Of a stretch of 64,000 bases of DNA, positions 7,014 to 16,789 are shown in pieces. Each line of letters begins with the position of its first letter. Within the stretch, counting starts at the first letter, position 1. The stretch spans positions 186,001 through 250,000 of the forward strand of contig NZ_CP036525.1 in NCBI RefSeq assembly GCF_007741535.1, read 5' to 3'. Origin of the DNA: Rubripirellula lacrimiformis. GTDB taxonomy: Bacteria; Planctomycetota; Planctomycetia; Pirellulales; Pirellulaceae. The notes beneath the pieces were generated by a model, which saw nothing but the letters and a program-made list of their open reading frames with translations, was not told the DNA's origin and searched no databases. The position numbers were made by a program, and so were the translations under genes.

Positions 7014-8751
7014 CCCGCATTATTCACCAAACGTCTGAATGCGGCCTGATTTGTTGACGAGGCGGCTTGGAGCAGCGGCGTGATTGATTTTGGAGTTGGT
7101 TCTGTCGGTGAGCGCGCAACGGCCCCCTCCCCAAAGCCGTGTTTCGTGTCGATGGGTGCCTTTAGTGACGAAGCACTTCTTGCAAATGTGCGTGCTCCGG
7201 CGGTGGCGTGAAGCCATGGGCAGGACTCGCTTTCGGTGCTACGACTTGCCAGCCTTCGATACGGCCGATCAGACGGGACCACAACGGCTCGGCCGACTGA
7301 GAGATTCGCAGAACTAATCGGCGCGAGTGCTTGACCATTCGGCCGCCAACCTTCAGCATGAAATCGACGAACCGCTGCATGTCCCAGCAACCCCCCACCG
7401 CATCTTCGAGTTCATTGCGGCAGATCGTATTGAGATTGAAGGCCAGCAACGCAAGCAACATCGTCGCTTCGTTTTCCTTGAATCCCTGCGACGACAAGTG
7501 AACACCGATCGCTTCGTTGAACTCGCCAAGCCGGTCTTCAAACGTGCCTCGCTTGCGGTAGTGTGCCAGCAGTTCATCGGCACCGCGAGCATCCTCCGAC
7601 CAGTTCGTCACCAAGAAGAACCAACGCGGCATCAAGTTCAACTGACCTGTCTTGGAATCGGGCTGATCAACCACAACGAGGATCAGACGTTGGGCGTGCG
7701 TCCAAGAGTCGACCTGGTAGGGGCCAAGCTCAACGGTGTACTCGTAGCCGCCCTCCGGTGGTCGCCCCGGCGAACGAGCGATGTGTTGGGCAGCCAGCGT
7801 GTCGAGCTTCTTGTTCGTCTTCAGCCGTCCGACAAAACGCCTGTTTTTCGAGCTCAGTTCATCCATCACGCTGGGAATCGTGTAGCCCGCATCGAGTCGA
7901 TAATCAACGTGCTGTGCGATCGCGTGCGCGCGGGCATCGGTCTTGTCGACAAAGCGTCTCATGCCATTGGCGGTGTGAACTTGGCCTTGCCGAAGCGTCG
8001 CATGAATGAAGCCGTTGCCCAGTCGGTTGCCTTGTCGCGTGCTGTCGTAGTCGCCGTGGACGCTCAGCGATGCAACCAATGGATGGTAAACCGACTTTTT
8101 GTAGTAGCCGTTGTAGCTGGCTCCATGCTGTTTGCCATGTACTTCGATGGGGAAACTGTCAATGTCGATGGTGGCATGTTTGACGCGGCGACCTCCCGAG
8201 GCGAACACATGACGCTCGACACTTTGAGCAGTCCGTTTCGGACAGCTTCTAAGTTGCACTGCTGTCGAGCCAGGATGCTGATCAAGCGGGATTGAGTGGG
8301 TTGGCTTGCCAGTCGCTCGTCGGCGACCTTGTCGCCGGTGCGGTTCCAGACGGACACGCGAAAGGCAGGGGCATGAGCGAGTCGGTCGACGTCGTCTTGA
8401 GCGGAGCACCCAACGGCCATCGCAAAGGTCCGTTCGCGAATCAGCTCGTCGATGCGATAGCGAATGCGGTCGGGGCGTCTGGGATCACGGATGTCCTTAG
8501 CGATTGAATCGAACAGGCCGAGCCGATGTTCAGCTTCGCGAAGCAAGAGAACGCCGGCGTTGGCGGTGATTCGATGATCGGTCGCTTGAACCTTGACGGA
8601 GCGATTGAATTGCGGCTCAAAAAGATTACCTTGGTGTTCACCCATCGCGTGATTCCTTGCTGTGTTTAAGTTGGTTGTGGTTAACCGTTAAACGTAGCGT
8701 TTCACGCGATGGCTTTTCAATTCACGAAGTTCCCGGTGAATAATGCGGGTT
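7012..8751 (-). mobile_element. IS1380-family insertion sequence inside intI
   Basis: The element is bounded by inverted repeats AACCCGCATTATTCACC (7012-7028) and its complement GGTGAATAATGCGGGTT (8735-8751). It encloses one transposase region on the minus strand. The span of about 1.74 kb fits the family. No clear target duplication is seen, and the rest of the integrase gene does not resume on the right side, so a deletion probably accompanied or followed the insertion. Confidence 0.85.
7162..8645 (-). pseudogene. IS1380-family DDE transposase, frameshifted
   Basis: The N-terminal part starts at 8645 and reads as an IS1380 transposase through the RPDRIRYRIDELIRER and DERLASQPTQSR regions. 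The rest continues in another minus-strand frame down to 7162, with the DDE-type segments ATIDIDSF, RLDAGY and YRKRGTFEDRLGEFNEA. The frame change falls between about 8245 and 8225 and needs a single-base indel. Programmed frameshifting is not usual in IS1380, and I see no slippery run there, so I call it a pseudogene. A sequencing error is the alternative explanation. Confidence 0.85.
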
Positions 8752-9073
8752 GACTTGTTATCACCGGTTGGACCTTCGGTAGGCCGGGTGGCGACCAAGG
8801 TTATTATCACCGGTTGGTGCCGATGGGCTTCACGGCCGGAACCTTATTATCACCGGTCCAGACGGGGGATGCAATCGCGAAACGACAGCATTCGATGAGT
8901 CGGTCGTTTCCGTGCCTTCTCCGCATTCTCTGCTGGCTACACGGTTGCACGACCGCCACCGGATAGTGTGCGATTGCGCACACGCCCGTGACTTGGTTCC
9001 GGTGCCGCGGACAGACCATTGCTGAGGGGGGAGTGATCGCGACCTGCGGTCACTTCGATCGAATCTACGCGAG
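8752..9073. repeat. Gene-free stretch with three TTATCACCGGT repeats
   Basis: No gene is supported here. TTATCACCGGTTGG occurs at 8758-8771 and 8804-8817, and the shorter TTATCACCGGT at 8847-8857, spaced 46 and 43 bases. The copies lie between the IS right end and the second integrase relic, in its upstream region. They could be protein-binding direct repeats or simple duplications. Confidence 0.6.
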
Positions 9074-9776
9074 ATGGGAGTGTCGCCAGTGGATATGTTC
9101 TCCAAGCCAACTCAGGCCGAGCAAGACCTGAAATGGGCGAAGATCTGGTTCAAGCAGTTTGCCGGATTTCATCAGCGCCACAAACAGGCCGATTGGGACT
9201 TTTCGCCCGATCACGTGATTGACTCGAACGAACCCGATGCCATCGGGCAGTTTCGCCGTACGCTTCGCAAGGACGGGATGCGAATGCAGACCGAGCGGTC
9301 TTACGTCGGCAAAGTGAAAGCGTTCATGGCCGATCGTGGACTGACGTGCTTGGCCGACTTTCAATCGATCGGCCCGTCTGACGTGGAAGCTCACTTGACG
9401 GACTTGGCCGTCGATGGCAATGTCGCCGCGTCGACTCAGAACACCGCTTTTCACGGGGCACCATTTGCACTGCGAAACGTTCCCGCGACATTTGAAAGTC
9501 GCGGTCGATGCGGCGGGCATCCACAAGCATGTCACCAGTCACACTTTTCGACATTGCTTCGCAACCCATTTGCTGTGGTCCGGCACGGACATTCGCGTGG
9601 TTCAAGAACTGCTCGGGCACAGCGACGTGAAAACCACGATGATCTATACGCACGTCATGAACCGGCCGGGGGTCGTGGTTGTTAGTCCGCTGGATCGTTT
9701 GAAAGAAGCCGGCCAGCAGCGCGGCTTGAATAACGGTGGGGCGAAGGCTGGTGAGGCTGCGTTGGGAAGTTTGTAG
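9074..9776 (+). pseudogene. intI: Second integron integrase, internally deleted
   Basis: The first frame (from 9074) encodes an integron-integrase N-terminal domain with SYVGKVKAFM and [10 protein letters not shown]. At about 9440-9460 the homology jumps to the C-terminal end in another frame: [12 protein letters not shown], then [17 protein letters not shown] with the catalytic His and Tyr, ending in the usual SPLD tail. The middle, including the first catalytic Arg, the Lys and the integron-specific insertion, is missing, and the junction is out of frame. It has the same orientation as the first integrase and is not simply that gene's lost C-terminus, because it has its own N-terminus. Confidence 0.88.
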
Positions 9777-9963
9777 TACCGCCTTTAGGCGGAATTGGGT
9801 GTGGGTGGTTAGGTTGTGCGGCCAGGGGATTCCGGCTGAAGCCGGTACTACGAACGGTGGGGAAGGGACAGGCGGCGGTGGCTTTGTTGGTTGCACTGGC
9901 TTCCGCGCGCGTCCGGCTTAGCCGCAGAGCGGGCCCGCGGTTTGCGATGACTGATGCAGTCAT

Positions 9964-10010
9964 GATCTTCTCTGGCGGTCGGCCTGCAGGCCGACCGCCC
10001 GCAGAAGATC
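9964..10010. repeat. 47-nt hairpin, copy 1 (26-bp perfect palindrome core)
   Basis: GATCTTCT (9964-9971) pairs with AGAAGATC (10003-10010) and encloses a perfect 26-bp palindrome at 9974-9999 whose halves are GGCGGTCGGCCTG and CAGGCCGACCGCC. The same structure with a different tip is found at 10286-10332. Confidence 0.85.
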
Positions 10011-10285
10011 ATTGGGGGTGGCCAAATGCCGGTGGCCGAGGCCACCGGCATGATGCTTTCGCCTCTGCGAGGCTGTTGTAAGCTGGACGTCCTGGTCCGG
10101 CGGAATTGGGTGTGGGTGTGGGTGTTGAGGTTGGGGTGGTAGGAGATTCCGGCTGAAGCCGGTACTACGAACGGTGGGGAAGGGGACGGGCAGGTGGCGT
10201 TGGCTTTGTTGGTTGCGCTGGCTTCCGCGCGCGTCCGGCTTAGCCGCAGAGCGGGCCCGCGGTTTGCGATGACTGATGCAATCAT

Positions 10286-10332
10286 GATCTTCTCTGGCGG
10301 GCCGCGTGCGGGCGGCCCGCCCGCAGAAGATC
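10286..10332. repeat. 47-nt hairpin, copy 2 (different tip, same pairing)
   Basis: The outer arms GATCTTCT and AGAAGATC match copy 1, and the total length is also 47 nt. The inner arms are GGCGGGCCGC (10296-10305) and GCGGCCCGCC (10312-10321) with the loop GTGCGG. Both sides of the tip differ from copy 1 yet remain complementary. Confidence 0.85.
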
Positions 10333-10596
10333 ATTGGGGGTGGCCAAATCCGGTGGCCGAGGCCACCGGCATGATGCTTTCGCCTCTGCGAGGCTGTTGT
10401 AAGCTAGACGTCCTGGTCCGGCGGAATTGGGTGTGGTGTTGAGGTTGGGGTGGTAGGAGATTCCGGCTGAAGCCGGTACTACGAACGGTGGGGCGAGCGG
10501 TGGGAAACGCCGTTGCTTGAACCGCTGGTGCGGCTTCGTGCGGAGACCTTTCCAGTCGGGAATTCTGGCGAGTCTCACTACCCAAGGGTTCGGGAT

Positions 10597-12738
10597 TCAA
10601 TCGAAGGGGATGGGATTTGCGACGGCATCCGGCATGTCTGTGGTCAGGAACGTAGGGTTCGTCTGGCAGTCGTCGCGGTAGGTATGGATGCCCAAGTCGT
10701 CCAACAGTGATCCGGTGCTGGCGTTGATTTCGACCAACGACATCGCATAGCGAGACTGGTCGGAGGCCAACTGCGTTTCGGCTCGCAAGAGTTCCTCTTG
10801 CGCGTCGAGTAAAAATTCGATCTGAATCTGATCGGCTTCGAAGAGTGCTTCGGACGACTTCAGCCGGGTTCGTGATGCTTCGGCCTGGGCGACTGAGGAT
10901 TCCATCGCGGCGTAGGACGATTCGACCGCGGCGTAGGCGTCGCTGACCTGGTGGCGAACACTGCGTTGTTGCTCGGTCAGAATCGATCGCTGGCGACGAA
11001 TTTGCATGGATGCATTGCGGACGGCGGCATGAGCTTGGCGGCGACCGGCGGTGACACCCATCTCGACACCGAATTCGAATTCTTGGTGGTCGCCCGAAAA
11101 GAAATCTTTGTACGCGCTGGCGAATCGTCCACCGTTGCCGGTCAGGTCATCCCCGAACCCTCGTAGGCGATAGCGACCGATCAGATCCAATTGTGGCAAC
11201 AGGAAATTCTTGGCCGCGATCAATTGCATTTCCTGCTTTTGAACTCGCAACGATTGAGCCATCAATTCGGTGCGGTGGGTCATCGCACGGGTGACCAGTG
11301 CGTCATAGTCAAAGGTGATCGGTGCACTGACCGTGGGATCGATCGGACGCAGCAATTCGTCGTCGACAATCGGCAGCCCGATCAACATCCGCAGTCGGCG
11401 TTCGATCACGTACAGGCCGTCCTGGGATCCATCGCCGCCCAAGGCAACCTGTGCCTGACGACGGTAGCTGTAGTATTTGGCCCTGGCCTGAGCTTCTTTA
11501 TTGGCCTCGCCGCCGCCGACCTTGGCTCGCGATTTCGCCAATACACTTTGCCACGTTCGGTAGGCCAGCTGTTCGGCTTCTAGGACGCTTTCGTAGTTGC
11601 GGTACTGTCGTTTCAGATCCCAATAGACCGCATACAGGTTTTCTGCAAACTGCCGCAGTTCGATGTCGAATTCAGCATCGGTGACTCGATTGTTCAGGCG
11701 AGCGATCAGGATGCCATTGGAAAAGTTGAAACCGGGCCGCGCGTTCGGGCCGGCGATCAAATTGAATGTTCGGCCGGCGCCTTGCAACAGCGGTTGGCGA
11801 ACACCGGCTTCGTATTCGGTTTCCCAGTAGTTGCGGAAAATATTGCCGGCGCGGTTGTTGTTGTCGTAGCCGTGCGTGGTATTGAAATCGAACGTTCCGC
11901 CGCTGGTCCAACGTTTCTGGATGCCGGTCGTTAGGGTGGACGCATCCTGAGTCAGTTCCTGGACGTCGCCGCCCAGGGTGCTGTTGTTGAATACACGATC
12001 GTTGTTCTGTGAATTCAGACGTGCGGACAGCCGAGTATCGAATTCTGCTAGTGCGGCAGAGGGGCCGAAGAACGGGTCCGTTGCAGCGATGGCCGAGTCA
12101 TACACCGTCGTGACGGCGGCCGGGTTGTCCAACACGCGAATGCCAAGCGGCCGCAGCACAGGGCTGTTGTTCAGCGCCAGCGTTAGCATCTCTTGTTCGG
12201 TCAGGTCGACGAATCGATCGGGGGCCGATGACGCGGTGCGGGGGCGGAGCGATGGCAGTGTGCCAGGATCGACAGCCATTGGTTCACCGAACTGTTCCAG
12301 CATCGCCGGGGCGTATTGCGTTGCGGCGGCAGCGTCCGGTTCGGGGAGTTCCGGCGGGATCTCGATCATTCCGGAATCGATCGAACCGGGGGCATCGAAC
12401 CATCGTGTCGTGCTGTTCGGCGATTCCTGGGCCGATGGCGCGGCCGACAACATGGCATCGTGATTCGGTTGCCGCGTCGTGGACACCAATTGAAAGATCG
12501 TTTTGAATTTGCCTGCCAGCGGGTTTCGGGCGGCTTCGTCGTTTGCCGTGGCGACGGTATCCGGCGGCGTTGCTTGCGTGGCGGCCCGGTGGTTGGCGCA
12601 TCCGCCGATGGCGATCGCAGCGCCGACCACCAAGCCCATTTGGGCAAGCGAAATCGACGGCCAGTGGCGACGATCGGTCGGTGGCGGCATCATGGGCGGC
12701 AACAACGGGATTTTCCCAGAGCGGGTAAACTTGGGCAA
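10597..12738 (-). CDS. TolC-family outer-membrane efflux lipoprotein
   Basis: A 713-residue protein resembling outer-membrane factors of tripartite export systems. The N-terminus has a basic stretch (RRH at 23-25), a hydrophobic run and the lipobox IGGC with Cys47, so it is probably a lipoprotein. The Met at residue 17 (12690) is an alternative start. The C-terminal two thirds are rich in long amphipathic helices typical of TolC barrels-plus-tunnel, with repeated Ala/Gln/Glu-rich heptads. A Pro/Ala-rich linker of about 100 residues follows the lipid-anchor site, which is longer than usual. It stands alone on the minus strand; the HlyD-ATPase-permease operon about 7 kb away on the plus strand could be its partner, which is inference. 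Confidence 0.8.
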   Translation of the reverse strand: MPKFTRSGKIPLLPPMMPPPTDRRHWPSISLAQMGLVVGAAIAIGGCANHRAATQATPPDTVATANDEAARNPLAGKFKTIFQLVSTTRQPNHDAMLSAAPSAQESPNSTTRWFDAPGSIDSGMIEIPPELPEPDAAAATQYAPAMLEQFGEPMAVDPGTLPSLRPRTASSAPDRFVDLTEQEMLTLALNNSPVLRPLGIRVLDNPAAVTTVYDSAIAATDPFFGPSAALAEFDTRLSARLNSQNNDRVFNNSTLGGDVQELTQDASTLTTGIQKRWTSGGTFDFNTTHGYDNNNRAGNIFRNYWETEYEAGVRQPLLQGAGRTFNLIAGPNARPGFNFSNGILIARLNNRVTDAEFDIELRQFAENLYAVYWDLKRQYRNYESVLEAEQLAYRTWQSVLAKSRAKVGGGEANKEAQARAKYYSYRRQAQVALGGDGSQDGLYVIERRLRMLIGLPIVDDELLRPIDPTVSAPITFDYDALVTRAMTHRTELMAQSLRVQKQEMQLIAAKNFLLPQLDLIGRYRLRGFGDDLTGNGGRFASAYKDFFSGDHQEFEFGVEMGVTAGRRQAHAAVRNASMQIRRQRSILTEQQRSVRHQVSDAYAAVESSYAAMESSVAQAEASRTRLKSSEALFEADQIQIEFLLDAQEELLRAETQLASDQSRYAMSLVEINASTGSLLDDLGIHTYRDDCQTNPTFLTTDMPDAVANPIPFD

Positions 12739-13103
12739 CAGGGGCGACGCTTCGGTGCGGTACCGATTCTTCGCTAGGATCGTGCGAGCAAAAGGTGTTC
12801 GTGCCGGAAAAAGGTGTCCGACCCCTTATTGCCGGGAACCGGCCCTGCGGGTGCTTTGCACAAAAGGGGGCGGACACCTTTTTCCGCTTAGTCCATAGGG
12901 AATATCGGTCGCCGGGACCACCGTGCGTCACCGTCCGGCGGCGGCGCGTTTCACGTCGTGCAATCGGAACCAGTCGCACCCTGAAAACGTCCGAAAAGTC
13001 AACTCGTCTGTCGCGATCGCTGCGATCGGCATAGAACCAAGGCGAATCAGTTCCGCACTTACTGGCTTGACGCATACTTCCCTTTTTCCCCACTCCACTT
13101 GTG
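12739..13103. other. Divergent intergenic region
   Basis: About 365 bases between the TolC-like gene (minus) and the permease (plus). The only clear structure is the inverted repeat at 12805-12886. Promoters for both genes should lie here, but no convincing -35/-10 pair stands out. Confidence 0.5.
12805..12886. repeat. REP-like inverted repeat (CGGAAAAAGGTGTCCG)
   Basis: CGGAAAAAGGTGTCCG (12805-12820) and its exact complement CGGACACCTTTTTCCG (12871-12886) flank a 50-base centre that includes ACCCCTTATTGCC and AAAAGGGGG. An AAAAGGTGTTCG variant lies just before it (12790-12801). AAAGGTGTCC/GGACACCTTT sequences are widespread dispersed repeats in many bacteria, so this is probably a mobile REP/MITE-like element; that identification is from memory of the motif. 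Confidence 0.7.
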
Positions 13104-16100
13104 ATGGTACGGCCTGCGATGAAAACCAACGGCAACGAAACAGGCGATCGGGGGACCACCGCAGATGCGGTGTCGGGCGGCCGATTGGGCGGCTTATCGA
13201 TCGGCCGAATGATCATGGCGGAGACTCGGTTTTCGTGGCGGATTTCGATTTCCGTCGCTTTGGGCGTGGCGACCGCGACGGCAGTGATCGTCGGTGCGTT
13301 GCTGGTCGGCGATTCGATGCGGGGCAGTTTGCGAGGGCTGACGATCGAGCGTCTGGGGCGAACCGAAGCGATGATCGCACCCGGAACGTTCTTTCAGGCC
13401 GATGGCATCGTTGCCGATGGTGTCGGCAGTGTGCCGATGATTTTCTTTCCCACCGGCACGATTGAAACGGTCCGCGGGTCAGACGGACAATTGCGCCGTG
13501 CGGGCAACGTTCAGATCATTGCGATCGATGCCGGTTTTTGGGATTTGGATGCGACCGGCGTGCGTCCCCAGCAGATGCCCGATGACGACGGTGTTGTGCT
13601 GAACGCATCGGCGGCGGCCGAACTTGGGGTCGTGATCGGCGACAACATCACGCTGCGTTTGCCAAGTCAGCAAGCGGTGCCGGCCGACAGTCCCTTGGGG
13701 CGGCGGGACATTCGCAGCGAAGGCATTCCTCGACTGCGTGTTCTGGACATCATTCCCGATCGCGGACTGGGGCAATTTTCGGTGTCGCCTAGCCAAGCGG
13801 CACCTCAGAATGTCTACGTCGCTCGTTCGCTGGTCGGACAAACGCTTGATCGCCAGGGGCAAGCCAACCTGTTGCTGCTGGATTCTGTCGTCAGTGATGA
13901 CGATTTGAAGTTGGACCTCGATGATCTAGGACTCTCGCTTCGCCGGATCACCCGCCGCTTTGATGGATCGGAACAGGATGGTCCCGAGACGTCCAATCCA
14001 AACGACGTGATTCTGGACTACCTGTCGTTGACCAGCGATCAGTTGCTATTGCCGGCGGACGTCGTCGAACGTGTGGCCGCGGCACTGCCAGAGGGCCAGG
14101 TGAACCCGGTCATGACTTATTTGGCCAACGCGATCGAACGCGTCGACGATTCGGGCGAAGTGTTGGCGTCGGTCCCCTACAGCACGATTACCGCAATCGA
14201 TCGCATGATGGATGCGGATGTCGCACCGTCCGATGTTGGCTCCGGTGCAACGGATCGCATTCCACTGGACTATTCGATTCCCGGTGGTGACGCCAAACCG
14301 GGGCAATCCGATTCTGATGTTGTGCCCTTGGTGATCAACAACTGGACAGCCGATCGACTGACCGCTTCGGTGGGGACTCGATTGCGCGTGTCTTACTTTG
14401 AACCGGAAGTTCAGGACGGAAAAGAGATCGAACGCAGTTTCGACGCCGTGGTAACGCAGATCGTACCGATCACCGAACCGGATCGCCCGTATCGGCGCAG
14501 GCGCGAAGCGGTGTTCAATGATCGGCCGACGATCTTTAACGATCCGGACCTGACGCCCACGGTGCCGGGGGTAACGGATCAGGATTCGATCAGCGATTGG
14601 GACCTGCCATTTCGTCTGGATCGAGAAATCACCGGGGAAGACGATGAATACTGGAACAACCATCGTTTGACTCCCAAGGCGTTCATGCCGTTGGAACAAG
14701 GGCGTCGTTTGTTCGGCAGCCGGTTTGGCGACACGACGGGATTGCAAATTGCCGTGACCAGAGGCGCGGTCGCGGATGATTCGGTGACGACCGAGGTCGA
14801 ATCCACCATCCTGCGCAGTCTGCAACCGGTGCTCGATGATTTGGGTTGGCATGTTCGCCCGATTCGTTCACAGCAGTTGGCGGCATCGAAGGGCACCACG
14901 CCGTTTGATGGCTTGTTCCTAGCACTGAGTTTCTTTGTGATCCTATCGGCGGTGATGTTGATTGCGATGCTGTTTCGATTGGGATTGGTCAGCCGGATGA
15001 AACAGTTTGGAACCCTGATGGCCGTTGGCTGGACGCCGCGACGGGTGTCCCGATGGATGCTTGGCGAAGGGTTGTTGTTGGCCACCGGCGGGGTTCTGCT
15101 TGGCGTGGTTGGCGGCGTGGCGTACGCGATCATTGTCTTGTGGGCGCTGCGATCCTGGTGGGTCGGCGCGGTCACCGTGCCGTTCTTGACGTTCCACTGG
15201 TCGATATTCAGCCTGGTCGTGGGGGCGATGATCGGGTGGATGGTGGCAGCAGTGACTTTGTTGGTCACCAGTCGGTGGATTTTGAAGTTGGACGCACAGA
15301 CCTTGTTGTCTGGACGCGACCAGGATGATGGTGTGAGCCGTCGCAGCACACGCAGTCGGCTGCCGATCATGGCGGGGGTGATGGTCGTCGCGGCGATCGG
15401 CGTGGCGGTGATGGGAGCCCGATCCGGCGGTCAAGCAGCATCCGGCGGATTCATCGGTGGCGGCATGCTGCTGTTGATGGCCAGCTTGATCACCATCTAT
15501 GACAGGCTCCGCAAGCCGAGGCAGTTGGGGGATCCAAGCCAGGGGGCCGACTATACGTTCACGCAGATGATCGCCCGCAGCGCGTCGCGGCATCCCCTGC
15601 GCAGCACGATGACGATCGGTTTGATGGCGACGGCGGCGTTCTTGATCATCGCGATTGCGGCATTCCGGTTGCAGCCCACCGACAAGGGCACCGGTGGGTT
15701 CAGCTTGGTCACGCAATCTGCCCAGCCGCTGTACCGTGATTTGTCCGATCCGAAAGTGCAGTCCGAACTGCTGGGGCCAGATGCCAAATCGATCGCCGAC
15801 GTGCCGTTGGTGGGGATGCGAATGCGGTTGGGGCAGGACGCCAGTTGCAACAATCTGTATCAGGCAACTCAGCCGACCGTGTTGGGTGTGCCGGACCAAA
15901 TGAATGAACTGTTTTCGGATGCTGGCCCATCGACCATGGTGGCCGATTCGCTGGCCGGGTTCGATTGGATTGGCACCGATCTGCCGGCGGATTCCGTCGA
16001 TTCCCCATGGTCGTTGTTGCAGAGCGCAGCGACGGGTTCCGAAACCGATCCGATTCCGTTGATCATCGATCAGAACACCGCGATGTGGAGTTTGCAGATG

Positions 16101-16772
16101 ACCGGCGGCGTCGGCGAAGTGCGGTCGTTCGAATACCAGACTGGCAACCCGATTTTCTTTCGTGTCGTCGGCTTGTTGTCCAATTCGATGTTGCAAGGCC
16201 GGCTGATGATCGGTGAAGCGAACTTCAAAACAGCGTTCCCCGACATCAGTGGCTATCGGTTCTTCTTGATCGATGCACGGGCCGACCGTGCGTCCGACGT
16301 CGCTTCGATGCTTGAAAATCGGCTCGGGGATATTGGCATGGACGTGTCGCGCAGTGACGATGTTTTGGCCGGTATGTTGGCGGTACAAAATACGTACCTG
16401 CGGACCTTCCAGAGTCTGGGGGCCCTGGGTCTGCTACTGGGCACGATCGGTTTGGCGGTTGCCCAACTGCGGAGTGTGTTGGAACGCCGAATGGAGTTGG
16501 CCGTGATGCGAGCGATCGGATTCACTCAGCAGCGGTTGGCGACTTTGGTGATGGGCGAGACCGCGTTTCTGTTGCTGGTCGGAATCGGGTGCGGGGCACT
16601 GTGCGCACTGATTTCCGTGCTGCCGTATTCGTGGATCTCGGGGTTGCGGCCGCCGATCGTGGAACCGTTGATCGTGGTCTTGGGCATCATCGCGTTTGGA
16701 ATGTTGGCAGGGTTGATCGCGGTCCGCAGGGTCAGCCGGATGCCGTTGCTCGAGTCGCTACGATCCGAATAG
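13104..16772 (+). CDS. Very large FtsX-type ABC transporter permease
   Basis: About 1222 residues. An N-terminal membrane segment (around 45-70) is followed by a long extracytoplasmic region of roughly 500 residues and a first FtsX-like block with three or four membrane helices (about 600-730). Another helix pair and large loop come next, and a C-terminal FtsX block ends with RVSRMPLLESLRSE, a typical ending for MacB/LolC-type permeases. It therefore resembles two FtsX permeases fused in one chain, the plan of the LolCE/MacB superfamily. GTG 13101, ATG 13104 and ATG 13119 are all possible starts. It lies 17 bp upstream of the lipoate ligase-like gene. No ATPase gene is adjacent; the nearest is at 21288. 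Confidence 0.8.
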   Translation: MVRPAMKTNGNETGDRGTTADAVSGGRLGGLSIGRMIMAETRFSWRISISVALGVATATAVIVGALLVGDSMRGSLRGLTIERLGRTEAMIAPGTFFQADGIVADGVGSVPMIFFPTGTIETVRGSDGQLRRAGNVQIIAIDAGFWDLDATGVRPQQMPDDDGVVLNASAAAELGVVIGDNITLRLPSQQAVPADSPLGRRDIRSEGIPRLRVLDIIPDRGLGQFSVSPSQAAPQNVYVARSLVGQTLDRQGQANLLLLDSVVSDDDLKLDLDDLGLSLRRITRRFDGSEQDGPETSNPNDVILDYLSLTSDQLLLPADVVERVAAALPEGQVNPVMTYLANAIERVDDSGEVLASVPYSTITAIDRMMDADVAPSDVGSGATDRIPLDYSIPGGDAKPGQSDSDVVPLVINNWTADRLTASVGTRLRVSYFEPEVQDGKEIERSFDAVVTQIVPITEPDRPYRRRREAVFNDRPTIFNDPDLTPTVPGVTDQDSISDWDLPFRLDREITGEDDEYWNNHRLTPKAFMPLEQGRRLFGSRFGDTTGLQIAVTRGAVADDSVTTEVESTILRSLQPVLDDLGWHVRPIRSQQLAASKGTTPFDGLFLALSFFVILSAVMLIAMLFRLGLVSRMKQFGTLMAVGWTPRRVSRWMLGEGLLLATGGVLLGVVGGVAYAIIVLWALRSWWVGAVTVPFLTFHWSIFSLVVGAMIGWMVAAVTLLVTSRWILKLDAQTLLSGRDQDDGVSRRSTRSRLPIMAGVMVVAAIGVAVMGARSGGQAASGGFIGGGMLLLMASLITIYDRLRKPRQLGDPSQGADYTFTQMIARSASRHPLRSTMTIGLMATAAFLIIAIAAFRLQPTDKGTGGFSLVTQSAQPLYRDLSDPKVQSELLGPDAKSIADVPLVGMRMRLGQDASCNNLYQATQPTVLGVPDQMNELFSDAGPSTMVADSLAGFDWIGTDLPADSVDSPWSLLQSAATGSETDPIPLIIDQNTAMWSLQMTGGVGEVRSFEYQTGNPIFFRVVGLLSNSMLQGRLMIGEANFKTAFPDISGYRFFLIDARADRASDVASMLENRLGDIGMDVSRSDDVLAGMLAVQNTYLRTFQSLGALGLLLGTIGLAVAQLRSVLERRMELAVMRAIGFTQQRLATLVMGETAFLLLVGIGCGALCALISVLPYSWISGLRPPIVEPLIVVLGIIAFGMLAGLIAVRRVSRMPLLESLRSE

Positions 16773-16789
16773 GCAAGGAGAATTGAGCC

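Larger units (their letters stand above)
9777..10596. repeat. Tandem duplication of a 310-321 bp palindrome-rich unit
   Basis: GGCGGAATTGGGTGTGG recurs at about 9788, 10099 and 10420, giving units of about 310 and 321 bp and a third partial unit ending near 10495. Each full unit has ATTCCGGCTGAAGCCGGTAC, a shared stretch ending in GCGGGCCCGCGG, the 47-nt hairpin described separately, and a GGTGGCCGAGGCCACC palindrome. Frames across it are long only because the sequence is GC-rich and repeated; no gene is supported in the 820 bases. Confidence 0.88.

Noticed and set aside
7327-8295. 322-codon plus-strand frame
   Set aside because: It is antisense to the IS1380 transposase, whose frames show the DDE motifs.
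9848-10578. Several minus-strand frames of 90-145 codons
   Set aside because: They are made by the GC-rich tandem repeat and resemble one another because of it.
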